Origin: Rhodocyclaceae bacterium
GTDB taxonomy: Bacteria > Pseudomonadota > Gammaproteobacteria > Burkholderiales > Rhodocyclaceae
Length of the DNA stretch: 64,000 nucleotides
Reading direction: 5' to 3'
Assembly (NCBI GenBank): GCA_013791905.1
Contig: VMSX01000016.1
Location: 62,001 to 126,000, forward strand
Shown here: positions 17,997 to 26,449 of the stretch, piece after piece
How the letters are laid out: the number at the start of each line of letters is the position of its first letter
How positions within the stretch are numbered: position 1 is the first letter of the stretch
Translations under genes and position numbers: made by a program
Notes under the pieces: model-generated
Told to the model about the DNA's origin: nothing
Seen by the model: the letters and a program-made list of their open reading frames with translations, nothing else
Databases searched by the model: none

Positions 17997-18139
17997 CGGC
18001 CAACTGCGCACCGGGCTCATTCGCCATCAGTTGCGGGATAGCCATGGGGTGGTGGCACCGTGTGATATAAAGCGCGGCGCGGCTGGCAGGTCGTTACCAC
18101 GCACGGCCCCGCATCCTGATCCGACGGGCGAGGTAGCCA

Positions 18140-19081
18140 ATGATCGACGTGGTGGTTCTGTTCTTCCTGCTGGGTCTGCTCGCCGGTCTGGCGCGCTCCG
18201 AACTCAAACTGCCGCCTGCGCTTTACGATTCGCTGTCGCTGCTGCTGTTGCTCGCCATTGGCCTGAAGGGTGGCGAAGGACTGGCCCGGCAGCCCTTGCT
18301 GCCCCTGTTGCCGCAGTTGGGTGGCGTGATCCTGCTGGGCATGGCGCAGACCTTGATCGGCTACATCGCTCTGCGGCGCTTCGGCCGCTTCGACCGGGCC
18401 AACGCCGCGGCCATCGCAGCGCACTACGGCTCGGTCAGCGTCGCCACCTTCGCTGTTGGGGTGAATTGGCTCAACGTGCGCGGCATCGCCTTTGAGCCGC
18501 AGTTGCCCATTTTCCTTGCCGTCATGGAAGTGCCGGCGATTCTGGTGGGCATCGTGCTGGCACGTGGCATGGCGACAAAAACCGATTGGCGGCGCATCGC
18601 TCACGAATCTTTTCTTGGCAAGGGGGTCGTGCTGCTGCTTGGCGGCATGGCCATTGGCTGGGTCGCCGGGCCGGAAGGTCTGGCGCCCATCCGCCCGCTG
18701 TTTTTTGATCTCTTCAAGGGTGTCCTCGCCATTTTCCTGTTGGAGATGGGCCTCATCGTCGCGCGGCAGACCAGCGAACTGCGCCGCCGCGGCCTGTTTG
18801 TGGTCGGTTTCGGTTTGATCATGCCGGGATTCTCTGCCATCCTGGGTATCGCCTGCGGCATGGCCATGGGGCTCTCGGTGGGTGGCCTCACGCTGCTGGC
18901 GACGCTGGCGGCCAGTGCCTCCTACATTGCCGTCCCCGCCACGATGCGTCTGGCCGTGCCCGAGGCGAATCCCGGACTTTCTCTGGCCGCGGTGCTCGGG
19001 GTTACTTTTCCATTCAACATCCTGATTGGCATTCCCATCTACCATTGGCTGGCCAGCATGCTTGCCGGAGGCAATTCATGA
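18140..19081 (+). CDS. sbtA: SbtA-family sodium-dependent bicarbonate transporter
   Basis: A 313-residue membrane protein of the SbtA family with ten hydrophobic segments in two inverted five-helix halves. HYGSVSVATFAVGVNW in the first half and LAASASYIAVPATMRLA in the second match the substrate/Na+ site regions. SbtA takes up bicarbonate with Na+. The next gene overlaps as ATGA and encodes its PII-like partner, as in cyanobacteria. It lies 143 bp after the aldolase gene, so it may have its own promoter; I cannot place one confidently. Confidence 0.9.
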   Translation: MIDVVVLFFLLGLLAGLARSELKLPPALYDSLSLLLLLAIGLKGGEGLARQPLLPLLPQLGGVILLGMAQTLIGYIALRRFGRFDRANAAAIAAHYGSVSVATFAVGVNWLNVRGIAFEPQLPIFLAVMEVPAILVGIVLARGMATKTDWRRIAHESFLGKGVVLLLGGMAIGWVAGPEGLAPIRPLFFDLFKGVLAIFLLEMGLIVARQTSELRRRGLFVVGFGLIMPGFSAILGIACGMAMGLSVGGLTLLATLAASASYIAVPATMRLAVPEANPGLSLAAVLGVTFPFNILIGIPIYHWLASMLAGGNS

Positions 19082-19386
19082 GTCTTGAGATCGAAAAAAG
19101 AGTTCTCCTCACCCTGGTCACCGAAGCTGTCGTCGAGCAGTCCCTGCTGGCCGATCTCGATCGCCTGGGCTTACGTGGATATACCGTGACGAATGCGCGC
19201 GGACGCGGCAACCGCGGCGTGCGCGATGCGGCCTGGGACGAGGCCGCCAATATTCGCGTCGAAATCGTCTGCAAACGTGACCTCGCCGAATTGCTGCTGG
19301 CCCATTTGCGCGATCATTACTACGCCAACTACGCGATGATCACCTTCCTGCACGAGGTAGAGGTGATGCGGCCCGAGAAGTTCTGA
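19078..19386 (+). CDS. sbtB: SbtB-like PII family regulator of SbtA
   Basis: A 102-residue PII-fold protein. It begins MSLEIEKRVLLTLVTEAVVE and contains the T-loop region TNARGRGNRGVRDAAWDEA and a C-terminal strand. SbtB proteins bind adenine nucleotides including cAMP and regulate SbtA allosterically. The ATG at 19078 overlaps the sbtA stop; the alternative start at 19045 would sit inside sbtA. No C-terminal CGPxGC redox loop is present, so that form of regulation is absent. Confidence 0.87.
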   Translation: MSLEIEKRVLLTLVTEAVVEQSLLADLDRLGLRGYTVTNARGRGNRGVRDAAWDEAANIRVEIVCKRDLAELLLAHLRDHYYANYAMITFLHEVEVMRPEKF

Positions 19387-19439
19387 GGGGAAGGCAGCCG
19401 CGGCCCGGACAAGGGCAGCGTATTGGAACCTTGCCGGCT

Positions 19440-19916
19440 CTATTCCCCGCGCACCGGTATCCGCCAGAGGAAAAAAGCCAGAACAATGGCGATCCCTGCC
19501 AGCATGCCGCGGTGCCAGTACGATTCCATAAGCAGGATGGAAACACCGAAAGACAGGCCCATCAACAGGAACGCCCAAGGTTTGACGCCTGCTGGCATGC
19601 TGCGGTGTGTGCGCCATTCGAGAATGATCGGGCCGGCAATACGATGCGCCAGCAGCCAATTGTGGAGATGCTCGGAGCCGCGCGCAAAGCAGGCTGCTGC
19701 CAGCAGCACAAAGGGTGTCGTCGGCAGCACCGGCAGGAAGATGCCGAGTACCCCCAGCAGTAACGCAAGGCTGCCCAATACAAGAAAAATCGCCCGCACC
19801 AGTGGCGAGTCATGCAGTTGTAGAGCGTTGTCGCTAGTTGATGATTGCTCCAGCGGTGCGCTGCCTGCTGTTGCATCTGAGGTTTGCCGCGTATCGGCAA
19901 AACTGGAGCCATTCAT
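19440..19916 (-). CDS. DUF454 family inner membrane protein
   Basis: A 158-residue membrane protein of the DUF454 (YbaN) family. The core LGVLGIFLPVLPTTPFVLLA is the family signature, followed by hydrophobic segments and CFARGSEHLHNWLL. The N-terminal 45 residues are polar. Its ATG (19916) overlaps the stop of the upstream DedA/YqaA gene as ATGA, so the two are cotranslated. Molecular function is unknown. It converges on sbtB with a 53-bp gap where I see no clear terminator. Confidence 0.85.
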   Translation of the reverse strand: MNGSSFADTRQTSDATAGSAPLEQSSTSDNALQLHDSPLVRAIFLVLGSLALLLGVLGIFLPVLPTTPFVLLAAACFARGSEHLHNWLLAHRIAGPIILEWRTHRSMPAGVKPWAFLLMGLSFGVSILLMESYWHRGMLAGIAIVLAFFLWRIPVRGE

Positions 19917-20494
19917 CCTTGTTTGAACCAGATGATGGCTACCGCAACCAGTGCGACGGTGGCCCAACCCAGACGGTCGATGTAGCGGTGCAAGGCGGCT
20001 TCCATGCGTGCGCCGCCCCAGGCCATCAGACCGGCAACCATGAAAAATCTTGCCCCGCGCCCAATCACCGAAGCGATGGTGAAGGGCAGCAGCGCCATCG
20101 ACAGCGCGCCGGCGGCGATCGTGAAGACCTTGTAGGGAATGGGTGAGAAGCCGGCCACGAATACCGCCCAGAAACCCCAGAGCCCGAACCATTCGACGGC
20201 GGTTTGATAGGCGCCCCAGTAGCGGCTTTCCTGCAACCAGGGCAATATTGCATCAATCGCGAAAAAGCCGATGGCATAGCCGAGCAGGCCGCCCGCCACC
20301 GATGCCAAGGTGGTCAGCAGGGCAAGCCACCAGGCGCGTTGGGGGTTGGCGAGGCACATTGGTGCCAGCATCGCGTCTGGCGGCACCGGAAAGAACGACG
20401 ATTCTGCAAAACTCAAACCGCCCAGATACCAGGGGGCATGGGGATGCCGCGACCAAATCATGGCGCGGCGGTATAAAGGAGAGAAGATTTTCAC
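19913..20494 (-). CDS. YqaA family (SNARE-associated/DedA-type) membrane protein
   Basis: A 193-residue membrane protein with the DedA-superfamily features SFFPVPPDAMLAPMCLANP and FSPIPYKVFTIAAGALSM, which in relatives form the re-entrant loops of lipid or osmolyte transport. It is likely the YqaA branch. It is the first gene of a two-gene unit with DUF454 downstream. The exact function is unknown. Confidence 0.86.
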   Translation of the reverse strand: MKIFSPLYRRAMIWSRHPHAPWYLGGLSFAESSFFPVPPDAMLAPMCLANPQRAWWLALLTTLASVAGGLLGYAIGFFAIDAILPWLQESRYWGAYQTAVEWFGLWGFWAVFVAGFSPIPYKVFTIAAGALSMALLPFTIASVIGRGARFFMVAGLMAWGGARMEAALHRYIDRLGWATVALVAVAIIWFKQG

Positions 20495-20572
20495 TGGAGC
20501 CCTTGCGGCAACTCGCGAGCCAGAAGTGGGTACACGAGAGGATCGCGCATGTTAGCGTGAAACACACCCTAT

Positions 20573-20648
20573 CCCGTCATACCGGCGCAGGCCGGTATCC
20601 AGAAGGAAACCACTGGATTCCGGGGCAAGCCCGGAATGACGGTTTTTT
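20573..20648. repeat. REP-like hairpin element
   Basis: CCGTCATACCGG (20574-20585) pairs with CCGGAATGACGG (20631-20642) with one mismatch, and an inner pair GGTATCCAG (20594-20602) / CTGGATTCC (20613-20621) closes the arm. A T-run (GGTTTTTTG) follows. CGTCATTCCGG-type elements of this kind are dispersed widely in proteobacterial genomes. It fills most of the gap between the YqaA and DASS genes. Confidence 0.7.
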
Positions 20649-20674
20649 GATCAGCGGTTGGACCTCTTGCTGCG

Positions 20675-22108
20675 TCAGCGGATCCCGAGTAACGGCAAAC
20701 CCTCAAAACCAATCAAAGGCCAGTAGATTGCCGCCGAAACGGTGACCAGAAAGATGCAGACGATTGACCAGGGAACGGCAACCTTGATGAAGTCCATCTG
20801 GCTGAAATACCCCGTGCTATAGGCGATGATCGTCGGCGGGCAGCCGATGACCAGCATGATGAAAGAGGTCGAAATCGGCGCTGAAAGCGCAATGGCAGTC
20901 TCCGGGATGCCCATGGTCTGGGCCATCGGAATGGTGATCGGCAGTATCAGAGCGGTGGCCGCCGAGTTGGACATGAAACTCGACATGATCGATCCCAATA
21001 ATCCCGATCCGGCAAATACCACCATCCAGTTCTGGCCTTCCAGCAAGGGAAGAAATTTTCCAGCAGCCCATTTGCCCGCTCCCGAATCGAGCATGGCGAT
21101 GCCCATGGCCACGCCCGCACCGAACACCAGCCACGACTCCCAGGGGAATTTCTTGAAAACGATGTCGAAGCTGACCAGCCTGAAGCCGAAGATCAGCGCC
21201 AGTGCACCGGCCGCCACCACGCTGTAATGGACCTTGGTGATGTCGGTGAGGGCCCAGAGGAAAAAGGCCAGCGCAAAGAAGCCGACCACCCCTTTTTGTT
21301 TGATGTTCATGGGCGGCAGTTCTTCGGCGGTGATCGATGCCGGAAGATGCTTGATGTCCGGCCGGAATGCCAGAAAACAAATGACCCAAGTGGCGAGGGC
21401 CGGAATCAGGACAAGCGGCAGGTTCAGCATGGCAAATTCGAGGAACCCCATTTCATATCCGGTTATCGCCTGCAATTTGGCTGCCATGACCGGGTTGCGG
21501 CCACCGCCAAGCATCGTCCCGAAACCGCCGGCAGAGGCGGAGAGCGGAATCAGGATGACAAAGAACTTGGAGAGGTTATTGCTTTTGGATGGCGTGATGC
21601 CCATCGCGGCAAACACCGGCAGAAAGCTGAACAGCAGAATGATTGTGATCGTGGCGTCATGAAAAAACGCCGAGAGGTAGGCGGAGGAAATTGCCAGCAC
21701 CAGGCTCACTTTTTTGACATTGGTCCCCGCCGCCTTGATGATGATATGGAGGATCCGTTTCGCCACGCCGGCCTCGTCGAGGATGATGCCGAACATCATG
21801 ATCATCAGGACGAACATCACTGCCGGGTTGGCAAACGGTTCCCAGGCTTTAGCCGCAGGCTGAATCTGGAACAGGATCAGGCTGGCGCCGGCCAAGAGCC
21901 CGGTGACGCCGATTGGCAGTGCCTCGGAGACCCAAAGGATGATGATCGTGACCAAGAGGGCCAGATAGCGGTGTCCCTGCGGGGATAATCCCTCGGGGGT
22001 GGGCAGGGCGTAGATGAAAAGTCCGGCCGCCAAGGCAACCAGGACGCCGATGAGGATCGATCGGTTCGACTTAACAACCACGTCTTCTTCCATTGGAATG
22101 GCAGCCAT
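20675..22108 (-). CDS. DASS (SLC13) family Na+-coupled anion transporter
   Basis: A 477-residue transporter of the divalent-anion/sodium symporter family with about a dozen hydrophobic segments. SNSAATALILPITIPMA and PNPVMAAKLQ-like SASAGGFGTMLGGGRNP correspond to the paired SNT-type anion/Na+ motifs. Substrates in the family include C4-dicarboxylates, citrate and sulfate; the present one cannot be decided. The ATG at 22108 is preferred to the upstream in-frame start at 22192, which overlaps the universal stress gene. It lies 46 bp downstream of that gene and may share its message. Confidence 0.88.
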   Translation of the reverse strand: MAAIPMEEDVVVKSNRSILIGVLVALAAGLFIYALPTPEGLSPQGHRYLALLVTIIILWVSEALPIGVTGLLAGASLILFQIQPAAKAWEPFANPAVMFVLMIMMFGIILDEAGVAKRILHIIIKAAGTNVKKVSLVLAISSAYLSAFFHDATITIILLFSFLPVFAAMGITPSKSNNLSKFFVILIPLSASAGGFGTMLGGGRNPVMAAKLQAITGYEMGFLEFAMLNLPLVLIPALATWVICFLAFRPDIKHLPASITAEELPPMNIKQKGVVGFFALAFFLWALTDITKVHYSVVAAGALALIFGFRLVSFDIVFKKFPWESWLVFGAGVAMGIAMLDSGAGKWAAGKFLPLLEGQNWMVVFAGSGLLGSIMSSFMSNSAATALILPITIPMAQTMGIPETAIALSAPISTSFIMLVIGCPPTIIAYSTGYFSQMDFIKVAVPWSIVCIFLVTVSAAIYWPLIGFEGLPLLGIR

Positions 22109-22154
22109 ATTTGCTCTCAATAAGTGGTGATGGTTGTGGCGTTTGGCCGGGTAG

Positions 22155-23024
22155 TCATGCCACGACCAGCACGTCGCAGTGGGATTCGGCAATCACGCGC
22201 TTGGTGACGCTGCCGAGCAGAAATTCCTCGACCATATTGGCGCCATGCCGGCCCATGACGATGAGATCGTAATCCTGGGCCTGTTCCTGATCGATAACGC
22301 ATTGTCCGACGTCGCATTTCGATGTGAGCAGTTGCGTTTCCGTCGGACCGGCCACCGTGGCGGCGAATGCTTGCAACTGCTGTTGCGCATCCAGTTTGGC
22401 GTTGCCCCGCAGTTGCTGGATAACTGCATCGCCGATGCCGGCATGGCGCAGTGCGCAATCGAACGGTGATTCGAAGGCGTGTAGCAGCGTGATGCCGGCC
22501 GCCGGGGCAAGCGTGCGCGCGAGGCGCAGGCTGGTGGCCGAGACCGGCGAAAAATCGAGCGGGGCCAGTACGCGGTGATAGGCACCGTGCGGCGGCCGCT
22601 TGACCACCAGGATCGGTAGCGTGGTCATGCGCAACAGGCGCGAGGCGGTCGTGCTGACCAGAAAGTCCCCGCCGTTGGAACCGAAGACCAGCAGATCGGC
22701 TTCTATAGTGCCCGCGTGTTCGATGATGGATTGCAGCAGTTTGCCACTGGCCAGGTGGAGATTGGCCGAAACGTCGTGCGCCTGCCCAAGTTCGGCAGCG
22801 AGCTTGGAAAGGCCGTCCTGGGCCTGTGCGTGGAGCTTCGCTTCGACATCCGTCGCGCCCTTGCCAAGCAGTTTGCGCAGCTCGTCGGTGGTGCGCTGGC
22901 GTAGCACGTGCATCAAGGTGAGTTGTGCGCCTGTTTCCGCAGCAAGGCGAAATGCCCGATCAACAGATGGTCGTGTGGCTTCCAGCAAGTCAGTTGTGAC
23001 GAGAATGCAGGGAGGGGTTTTCAT
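22155..23024 (-). CDS. tandem-domain universal stress protein (paralogue 1)
   Basis: A 289-residue protein with two UspA domains. The second ends with the ATP-binding-like pattern VMGRHGANMVEEFLLGSVT (G-2X-G-9X-G-S/T type), and the first has LVFGSNGGDFLVSTTASR. The start is ATG 23024, preceded by AAGGAGA; the TTG six bases upstream is unlikely. The family binds nucleotides and accumulates under energy or redox stress. Two further paralogues lie at 23181-24050 and 26975-27880. Confidence 0.92.
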   Translation of the reverse strand: MKTPPCILVTTDLLEATRPSVDRAFRLAAETGAQLTLMHVLRQRTTDELRKLLGKGATDVEAKLHAQAQDGLSKLAAELGQAHDVSANLHLASGKLLQSIIEHAGTIEADLLVFGSNGGDFLVSTTASRLLRMTTLPILVVKRPPHGAYHRVLAPLDFSPVSATSLRLARTLAPAAGITLLHAFESPFDCALRHAGIGDAVIQQLRGNAKLDAQQQLQAFAATVAGPTETQLLTSKCDVGQCVIDQEQAQDYDLIVMGRHGANMVEEFLLGSVTKRVIAESHCDVLVVA

Positions 23025-23128
23025 GGGCAATCTCCTTACTGTTGATATGGATAATTAGCCGAGCAGTCTATGTGACAAAAGGATTCGCCGGTTATCCCAA
23101 TTGGATAGCTCTATCGGGTATTGATAAT

Positions 23129-23144
23129 ATTAGCCAAGGCTAAT
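23129..23144. promoter_or_regulatory. perfect inverted repeat upstream of universal stress gene 1
   Basis: ATTAGCC-AA-GGCTAAT forms a 7-bp dyad with a two-base centre, about 105 bases upstream of the paralogue 1 start and just past the paralogue 2 stop. The surrounding AT-rich sequence is promoter-like. It is an operator candidate with no regulator identified. Confidence 0.4.
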
Positions 23145-23180
23145 CTGGCGGGAAATTTCGTGAGCGGGGGACTGATTGTT

Positions 23181-24050
23181 TTATGTCACGACCAGTACAT
23201 CACACTGCGATTCGGCCAGCACGTGCTTGGTGTCGCTGCCAAGCAGGAACTCCTCTATCATGTCCTTGCCTTGCTTGCCCATGACGATGAGGTCGCTGCC
23301 GTGCACCTGCTCCTGTTCGATGATGCGCTGCGCTGGGTTGCCGTGCAGGGCGAGCATGCTTACCTTACTGGGCCCGCCCACCGTGTCAGCCAGCACATGA
23401 AGTTGTTGTTGCGCCTCGTGCTTCGCCGTCGAGCGGAATTGCTGGATGACGGCATCGCCAACCCCGGCATAGAGCAGTTTGCCCTCGAACGCCGACTCGA
23501 AGGCGTGCAGCAGGACAATGTGAGCTTGCGGGGCGAGCTGGCGTGCCACCTGCAAGCTGCGCGCTGAAACCTCAGAAAAGTCGACCGGGACCAGTACGCG
23601 CTGATAGGCGTGGCTTGGCGCTTGCTTGACCACCAGTATCGGCAAGCGGGTCATGCGGATCAGACGCGCGGCGGTTGTGCCGAGCAGGAAATTGCCGCCA
23701 CTGGTACCAAAAACGAGCAGACCGGCATCAATGGCTGCCGCGTGGTCGAGGATGGATTGCAGTGTCTTGCCGGTGGCCAAATGGATATCCGCCGCAATGC
23801 CATGCGCCTGACCAAGTTCGGCAGCAAGTTTTGCCAGGGAATCGTGTGCCTGCTTGTGAATATCTTCCTCAAGCTTTGCCGAGTCGCGCCCCAACAACTT
23901 ATGCAATTCGTCAATGACGCGCTGGCGGATGGTGTGCATCAGGGTGAGTTGTGCGCCGGTTTCGGCTGCCAGGCGAAACGCCCGCTCCACAGCGGGGCGC
24001 GTGGTGTCGAGCAGGTCGGTGGTTGCAAGAATGCAGGGGGGTGATTTCAT
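23181..24050 (-). CDS. tandem-domain universal stress protein (paralogue 2, mosaic)
   Basis: A 289-residue two-domain UspA-family protein with VFGTSGGNFLLGTTAAR in domain 1 and VMGKQGKDMIEEFLLGS in domain 2. Its first 23 residues (MKSPPCILATTDLLDTTRPA) resemble paralogue 1, while nearly everything after that matches paralogue 3 (26975-27880), including at the nucleotide level. This pattern points to gene conversion. A 12-bp palindrome sits upstream. The stress signal is unknown. Confidence 0.92.
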   Translation of the reverse strand: MKSPPCILATTDLLDTTRPAVERAFRLAAETGAQLTLMHTIRQRVIDELHKLLGRDSAKLEEDIHKQAHDSLAKLAAELGQAHGIAADIHLATGKTLQSILDHAAAIDAGLLVFGTSGGNFLLGTTAARLIRMTRLPILVVKQAPSHAYQRVLVPVDFSEVSARSLQVARQLAPQAHIVLLHAFESAFEGKLLYAGVGDAVIQQFRSTAKHEAQQQLHVLADTVGGPSKVSMLALHGNPAQRIIEQEQVHGSDLIVMGKQGKDMIEEFLLGSDTKHVLAESQCDVLVVT

Positions 24051-24089
24051 AAGGCGATCTCCTGGTTGAGCGTATGGTCAATTGGGGCG

Positions 24090-24101
24090 AAAGACGTCTT
24101 T
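24090..24101. promoter_or_regulatory. 12-bp perfect palindrome upstream of universal stress gene 2
   Basis: AAAGACGTCTTT is followed on the plus strand by further T residues, 40 bases upstream of the paralogue 2 start and 86 bases past the DUF6671 stop. It could be an operator or part of a processing hairpin. The symmetry is seen; the role is a guess. Confidence 0.35.
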
Positions 24102-24187
24102 TTTAGAATAGGATCGCACCGTGGAATGCAATGCCTCTCAAGGGCAGGCGGCGAAATAACGCGTGAGGCGGTCAGCTTCTCTGTGGC

Positions 24188-25084
24188 TCATGGGTTGCAA
24201 TAGTCACAGCGGCCGGGGTCGGCAAATTGTCGGTCGGTGCACTCGCGCGTTGCGCGGTAATCGCACTTGAGGCAGCCGTGCACCTCGGCGCGGGTCGCGC
24301 GCGTCGGCGCCCCGCAGTCGGCGCAGGGCAATCCCTCGATGTGCTCGACAAGCCAGAAGCCCGGGGTGCCGCAGGCCGGGCACCGGGTCTGGAGCTTTCG
24401 CACCAGATCATCTGCCGCAAGCCGGATGTTGTCCTGGCGCGATGGATTGGCATGTGCGCGCAGATCGTTCTCCAGAAATACCCGGCTGTTGCCCGATTGC
24501 CCCAGCGCCCAGGCGCAGGCGTCCGCGAGTTCGGCCCAAGTCGCGATGCCCTTGCGGATGCGCGAATCCTCCTCACCAGCCGGGCGCAGCACCAGGTGGT
24601 GTTCGGGAAAACCCGCACGGCGGGCGAAGGCCTCGGCCTCTGTCCAGTTTGCGGCAAGCAGATGATCGCTCCTGGCATGGCCTTGTGCGATGCCAATGAC
24701 TTCGAAGCCGCGCAGGTCGTCGATAAAGATCAGGCAGTCCACGTTCCAGGGAAACATCCCGGTGAATGGGTCCGCTCTGAAGCTACCTTCGCTGGCAAGC
24801 CCCAACGGCAGACCGGACAGATCCATGCCGATACGCGCTTTTTTTCGTGCCGCATCGAGTTGGCTGCCCAACCGGGGAATGTCGCGGGTGAAAGTGCCCA
24901 GGGTATCGGTATCAAAACCGTCCACCCGCTCCACCCGGCAACCCAGCCCAGCATCCAGCACCGGCGCGATTACCCGCCCCACATCCAGGGTGAGCGCCTG
25001 CCGCCCGACCTCGCTCCGCCGACCGTCGGCGCGGGCCGCGAGTAAAGCGAGGCCGAGGATGGCGCGTTGCTGTTCGGGGTGCAT
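24188..25084 (-). CDS. DUF6671 family protein with C-terminal zinc-ribbon cysteines
   Basis: A protein of 298 residues with the DUF6671 core (RVIAPVLDAGLGCRVE, GFDTDTLGTFTRDIPR, GLASEGSF). The C-terminal 60 residues hold at least four CxxC-type pairs (CPACG, CADCG, CLKCD, CDYC), suggesting two zinc ribbons. Its first 20 residues (MHPEQQRAILGLALLAARAD) closely resemble the start of the TerB-like gene at 39834-40796. ATG 25084 is chosen; an upstream GTG at 25144 would overlap dgkA. Function is unknown. Confidence 0.75.
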   Translation of the reverse strand: MHPEQQRAILGLALLAARADGRRSEVGRQALTLDVGRVIAPVLDAGLGCRVERVDGFDTDTLGTFTRDIPRLGSQLDAARKKARIGMDLSGLPLGLASEGSFRADPFTGMFPWNVDCLIFIDDLRGFEVIGIAQGHARSDHLLAANWTEAEAFARRAGFPEHHLVLRPAGEEDSRIRKGIATWAELADACAWALGQSGNSRVFLENDLRAHANPSRQDNIRLAADDLVRKLQTRCPACGTPGFWLVEHIEGLPCADCGAPTRATRAEVHGCLKCDYRATRECTDRQFADPGRCDYCNP

Positions 25085-25119
25085 TCCGCTTCTCGACAAA
25101 AGAGCAGGCTCAGTTTCGT

Positions 25120-25512
25120 TCAAGTAGCGCGCAGGCGCGGCCACAGGTCGATCAGTTCAGCCGCCAGCACGATCCACCAGGCCAGTATGGCCATGCCAGC
25201 GGCGGCGGCGGCGATGTCCTTGATGACGCGGACCTTCTCGTTGTGGCGGGTCTCCACGAAGTCGCACAGAGCCTCGATGGCGGTGTTGAACAGCTCCGCC
25301 GCCAGCACGACGCCGGTGGCGAGCAGGATCACGGCGGCATCCACCCAGGCGTGCAGCCACAAGGCCAGCGCCAGTACCAGTACCGACAGCACCACTTTGT
25401 AGAGCACGCTGAAATCGTGCAGCACCGCGTAGCGCAGCCCGGCGAGGATCACGGAAAACTTTTTGAGCGGGTGGTAGCCAGGCTTGCCGGTGCCGAGAAA
25501 CTTGTTCCTCAC
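25120..25512 (-). CDS. dgkA: diacylglycerol kinase DgkA
   Basis: A 130-residue integral membrane diacylglycerol kinase recycling diacylglycerol to phosphatidic acid. The family signature AAELFNTAIEALCDFV with catalytic Glu and RHNEKVRVIKDIAAAA with metal-binding Glu are clear, as are three membrane segments. The start is GTG 25512, overlapping the PAP2 stop as GTGA; a much longer in-frame ORF running through the PAP2 gene is rejected. Its pairing with a PAP2 phosphatase suggests phospholipid or undecaprenol-lipid turnover. Confidence 0.92.
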   Translation of the reverse strand: MRNKFLGTGKPGYHPLKKFSVILAGLRYAVLHDFSVLYKVVLSVLVLALALWLHAWVDAAVILLATGVVLAAELFNTAIEALCDFVETRHNEKVRVIKDIAAAAAGMAILAWWIVLAAELIDLWPRLRAT

Positions 25513-26162
25513 GCCGCGATCCCTTCCGCTTGAACGTGGCGTGCGTAGGCAGTCGCAAGGCCCGCCCAGAGCGTGGCCACCAGAAGGCCGGCGATCACGT
25601 CGCTGGGCCAATGCACCTGGAGATGGAGCCGGGAGACCGCCACCATGAGCACCAGGGCGCTCAACACGATGCCGGCCGGTATTCGCAAGCGTGGCCGGTG
25701 CCGGGCCGTGAGCAGCCACAAAGCCAGGGCGAACGCAGCGGCATGGGTGGCGTGCCCGCTGGGAAAGGACAGGTCCGCCGGACGTGTCTCCAGCAGCATG
25801 GGCAAGATGTCCGGCCGATCGCGCCCGACCGCCGTCTTGAGCCACCAGGTGGTCAGAGAGGCGCCGAAATACGTCAGTCCCAGCAGGCGTGCCGCCGCCC
25901 ATTGTCGGCGCGCGATCAGCGCCACTATTGTCAGGAGAGCCGCCGGGAGCAGGACATAGCTGGAACCGAACCAAGTGCCGGCCAGAAAGAAGCCGTCCAT
26001 CAGCGGACCGCGCAGCGCGGTGAAGGACTCCAGCGCCAAGCGGTCGAACCCGGCCGTGTAGCCTTGCGTCACGGCGAAGGTCAACAGCAGGATTCCCGCC
26101 GACGCGGCCAAGGCGGCAACTACTCCGGCCCGCGCGGCGGCGGGCTTGAAAACCGGAATCAT
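25509..26162 (-). CDS. PAP2 superfamily membrane phosphatase
   Basis: A 217-residue membrane phosphatase with all three PAP2 motifs: KTAVGRDRP, PSGHATHAA and SRLHLQVHWPSD. These act on lipid phosphates such as phosphatidate, PGP or undecaprenyl pyrophosphate. ATG 26162 overlaps the stop of the small upstream gene as ATGA; the longer ORF from 26297 would lie inside that gene. Together with dgkA it forms a lipid-phosphate cycle (inference). Confidence 0.9.
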   Translation of the reverse strand: MIPVFKPAAARAGVVAALAASAGILLLTFAVTQGYTAGFDRLALESFTALRGPLMDGFFLAGTWFGSSYVLLPAALLTIVALIARRQWAAARLLGLTYFGASLTTWWLKTAVGRDRPDILPMLLETRPADLSFPSGHATHAAAFALALWLLTARHRPRLRIPAGIVLSALVLMVAVSRLHLQVHWPSDVIAGLLVATLWAGLATAYARHVQAEGIAA

Positions 26163-26449
26163 GATCGCAGCTCCGCCACCGCCACCGCTGGCCACCGCGG
26201 GCCGAGTGCCAGCAGACCGATGCCGCCGGAGAGCGGCAGACTTGCCACGCCCGGCATGGTGAAAATATTGCGCTTGTGGCTGTGCAGCGGTTCGCAAATC
26301 TCGCAGCCGAGCGAAAGCCTCTGAGCCCTGTAGATCGCGCTCATGCGGGCCGGCAATTCGTCAGCCGCGCACGCTGCCAGCAACGTGGCGCGCGAGCGGA
26401 TGCCTGGACCAGGCCATTGCCAGCATTTGAGAGAAGAAAAGAGTTTCAT
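26159..26449 (-). CDS. unknown 96-residue protein with CxxC
   Basis: I recognise no family. The evidence that this is real is architectural: its ATG (26449) overlaps the DUF2062 stop and its TGA overlaps the PAP2 start, both as ATGA. The sequence contains a CEICEPLHSHK segment that could bind metal and a hydrophobic C-terminal third (SLPLSGGIGLLALGPRWPA) that could be a membrane segment. The high GC content means a chance ORF cannot be excluded. Confidence 0.5.
   Translation of the reverse strand: MKLFSSLKCWQWPGPGIRSRATLLAACAADELPARMSAIYRAQRLSLGCEICEPLHSHKRNIFTMPGVASLPLSGGIGLLALGPRWPAVAVAELRS

Noticed and set aside
18040-18075. Sigma-54 type promoter before sbtA (GGTGGCACC)
   Set aside because: A -24-like TGGCAC is present but the -12 TTGCA/T element is absent at the required spacing.
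20573-20648. Intrinsic terminator reading of the REP-like hairpin
   Set aside because: The T-run lies on the plus strand, but both neighbouring genes are on the minus strand, so it does not fit as their terminator.
25120-25974. 284-codon ORF covering dgkA and half the PAP2 gene
   Set aside because: Only the last 130 codons look like DgkA; the rest overlaps a PAP2 gene with all catalytic motifs, and a GTG start at 25512 explains dgkA.
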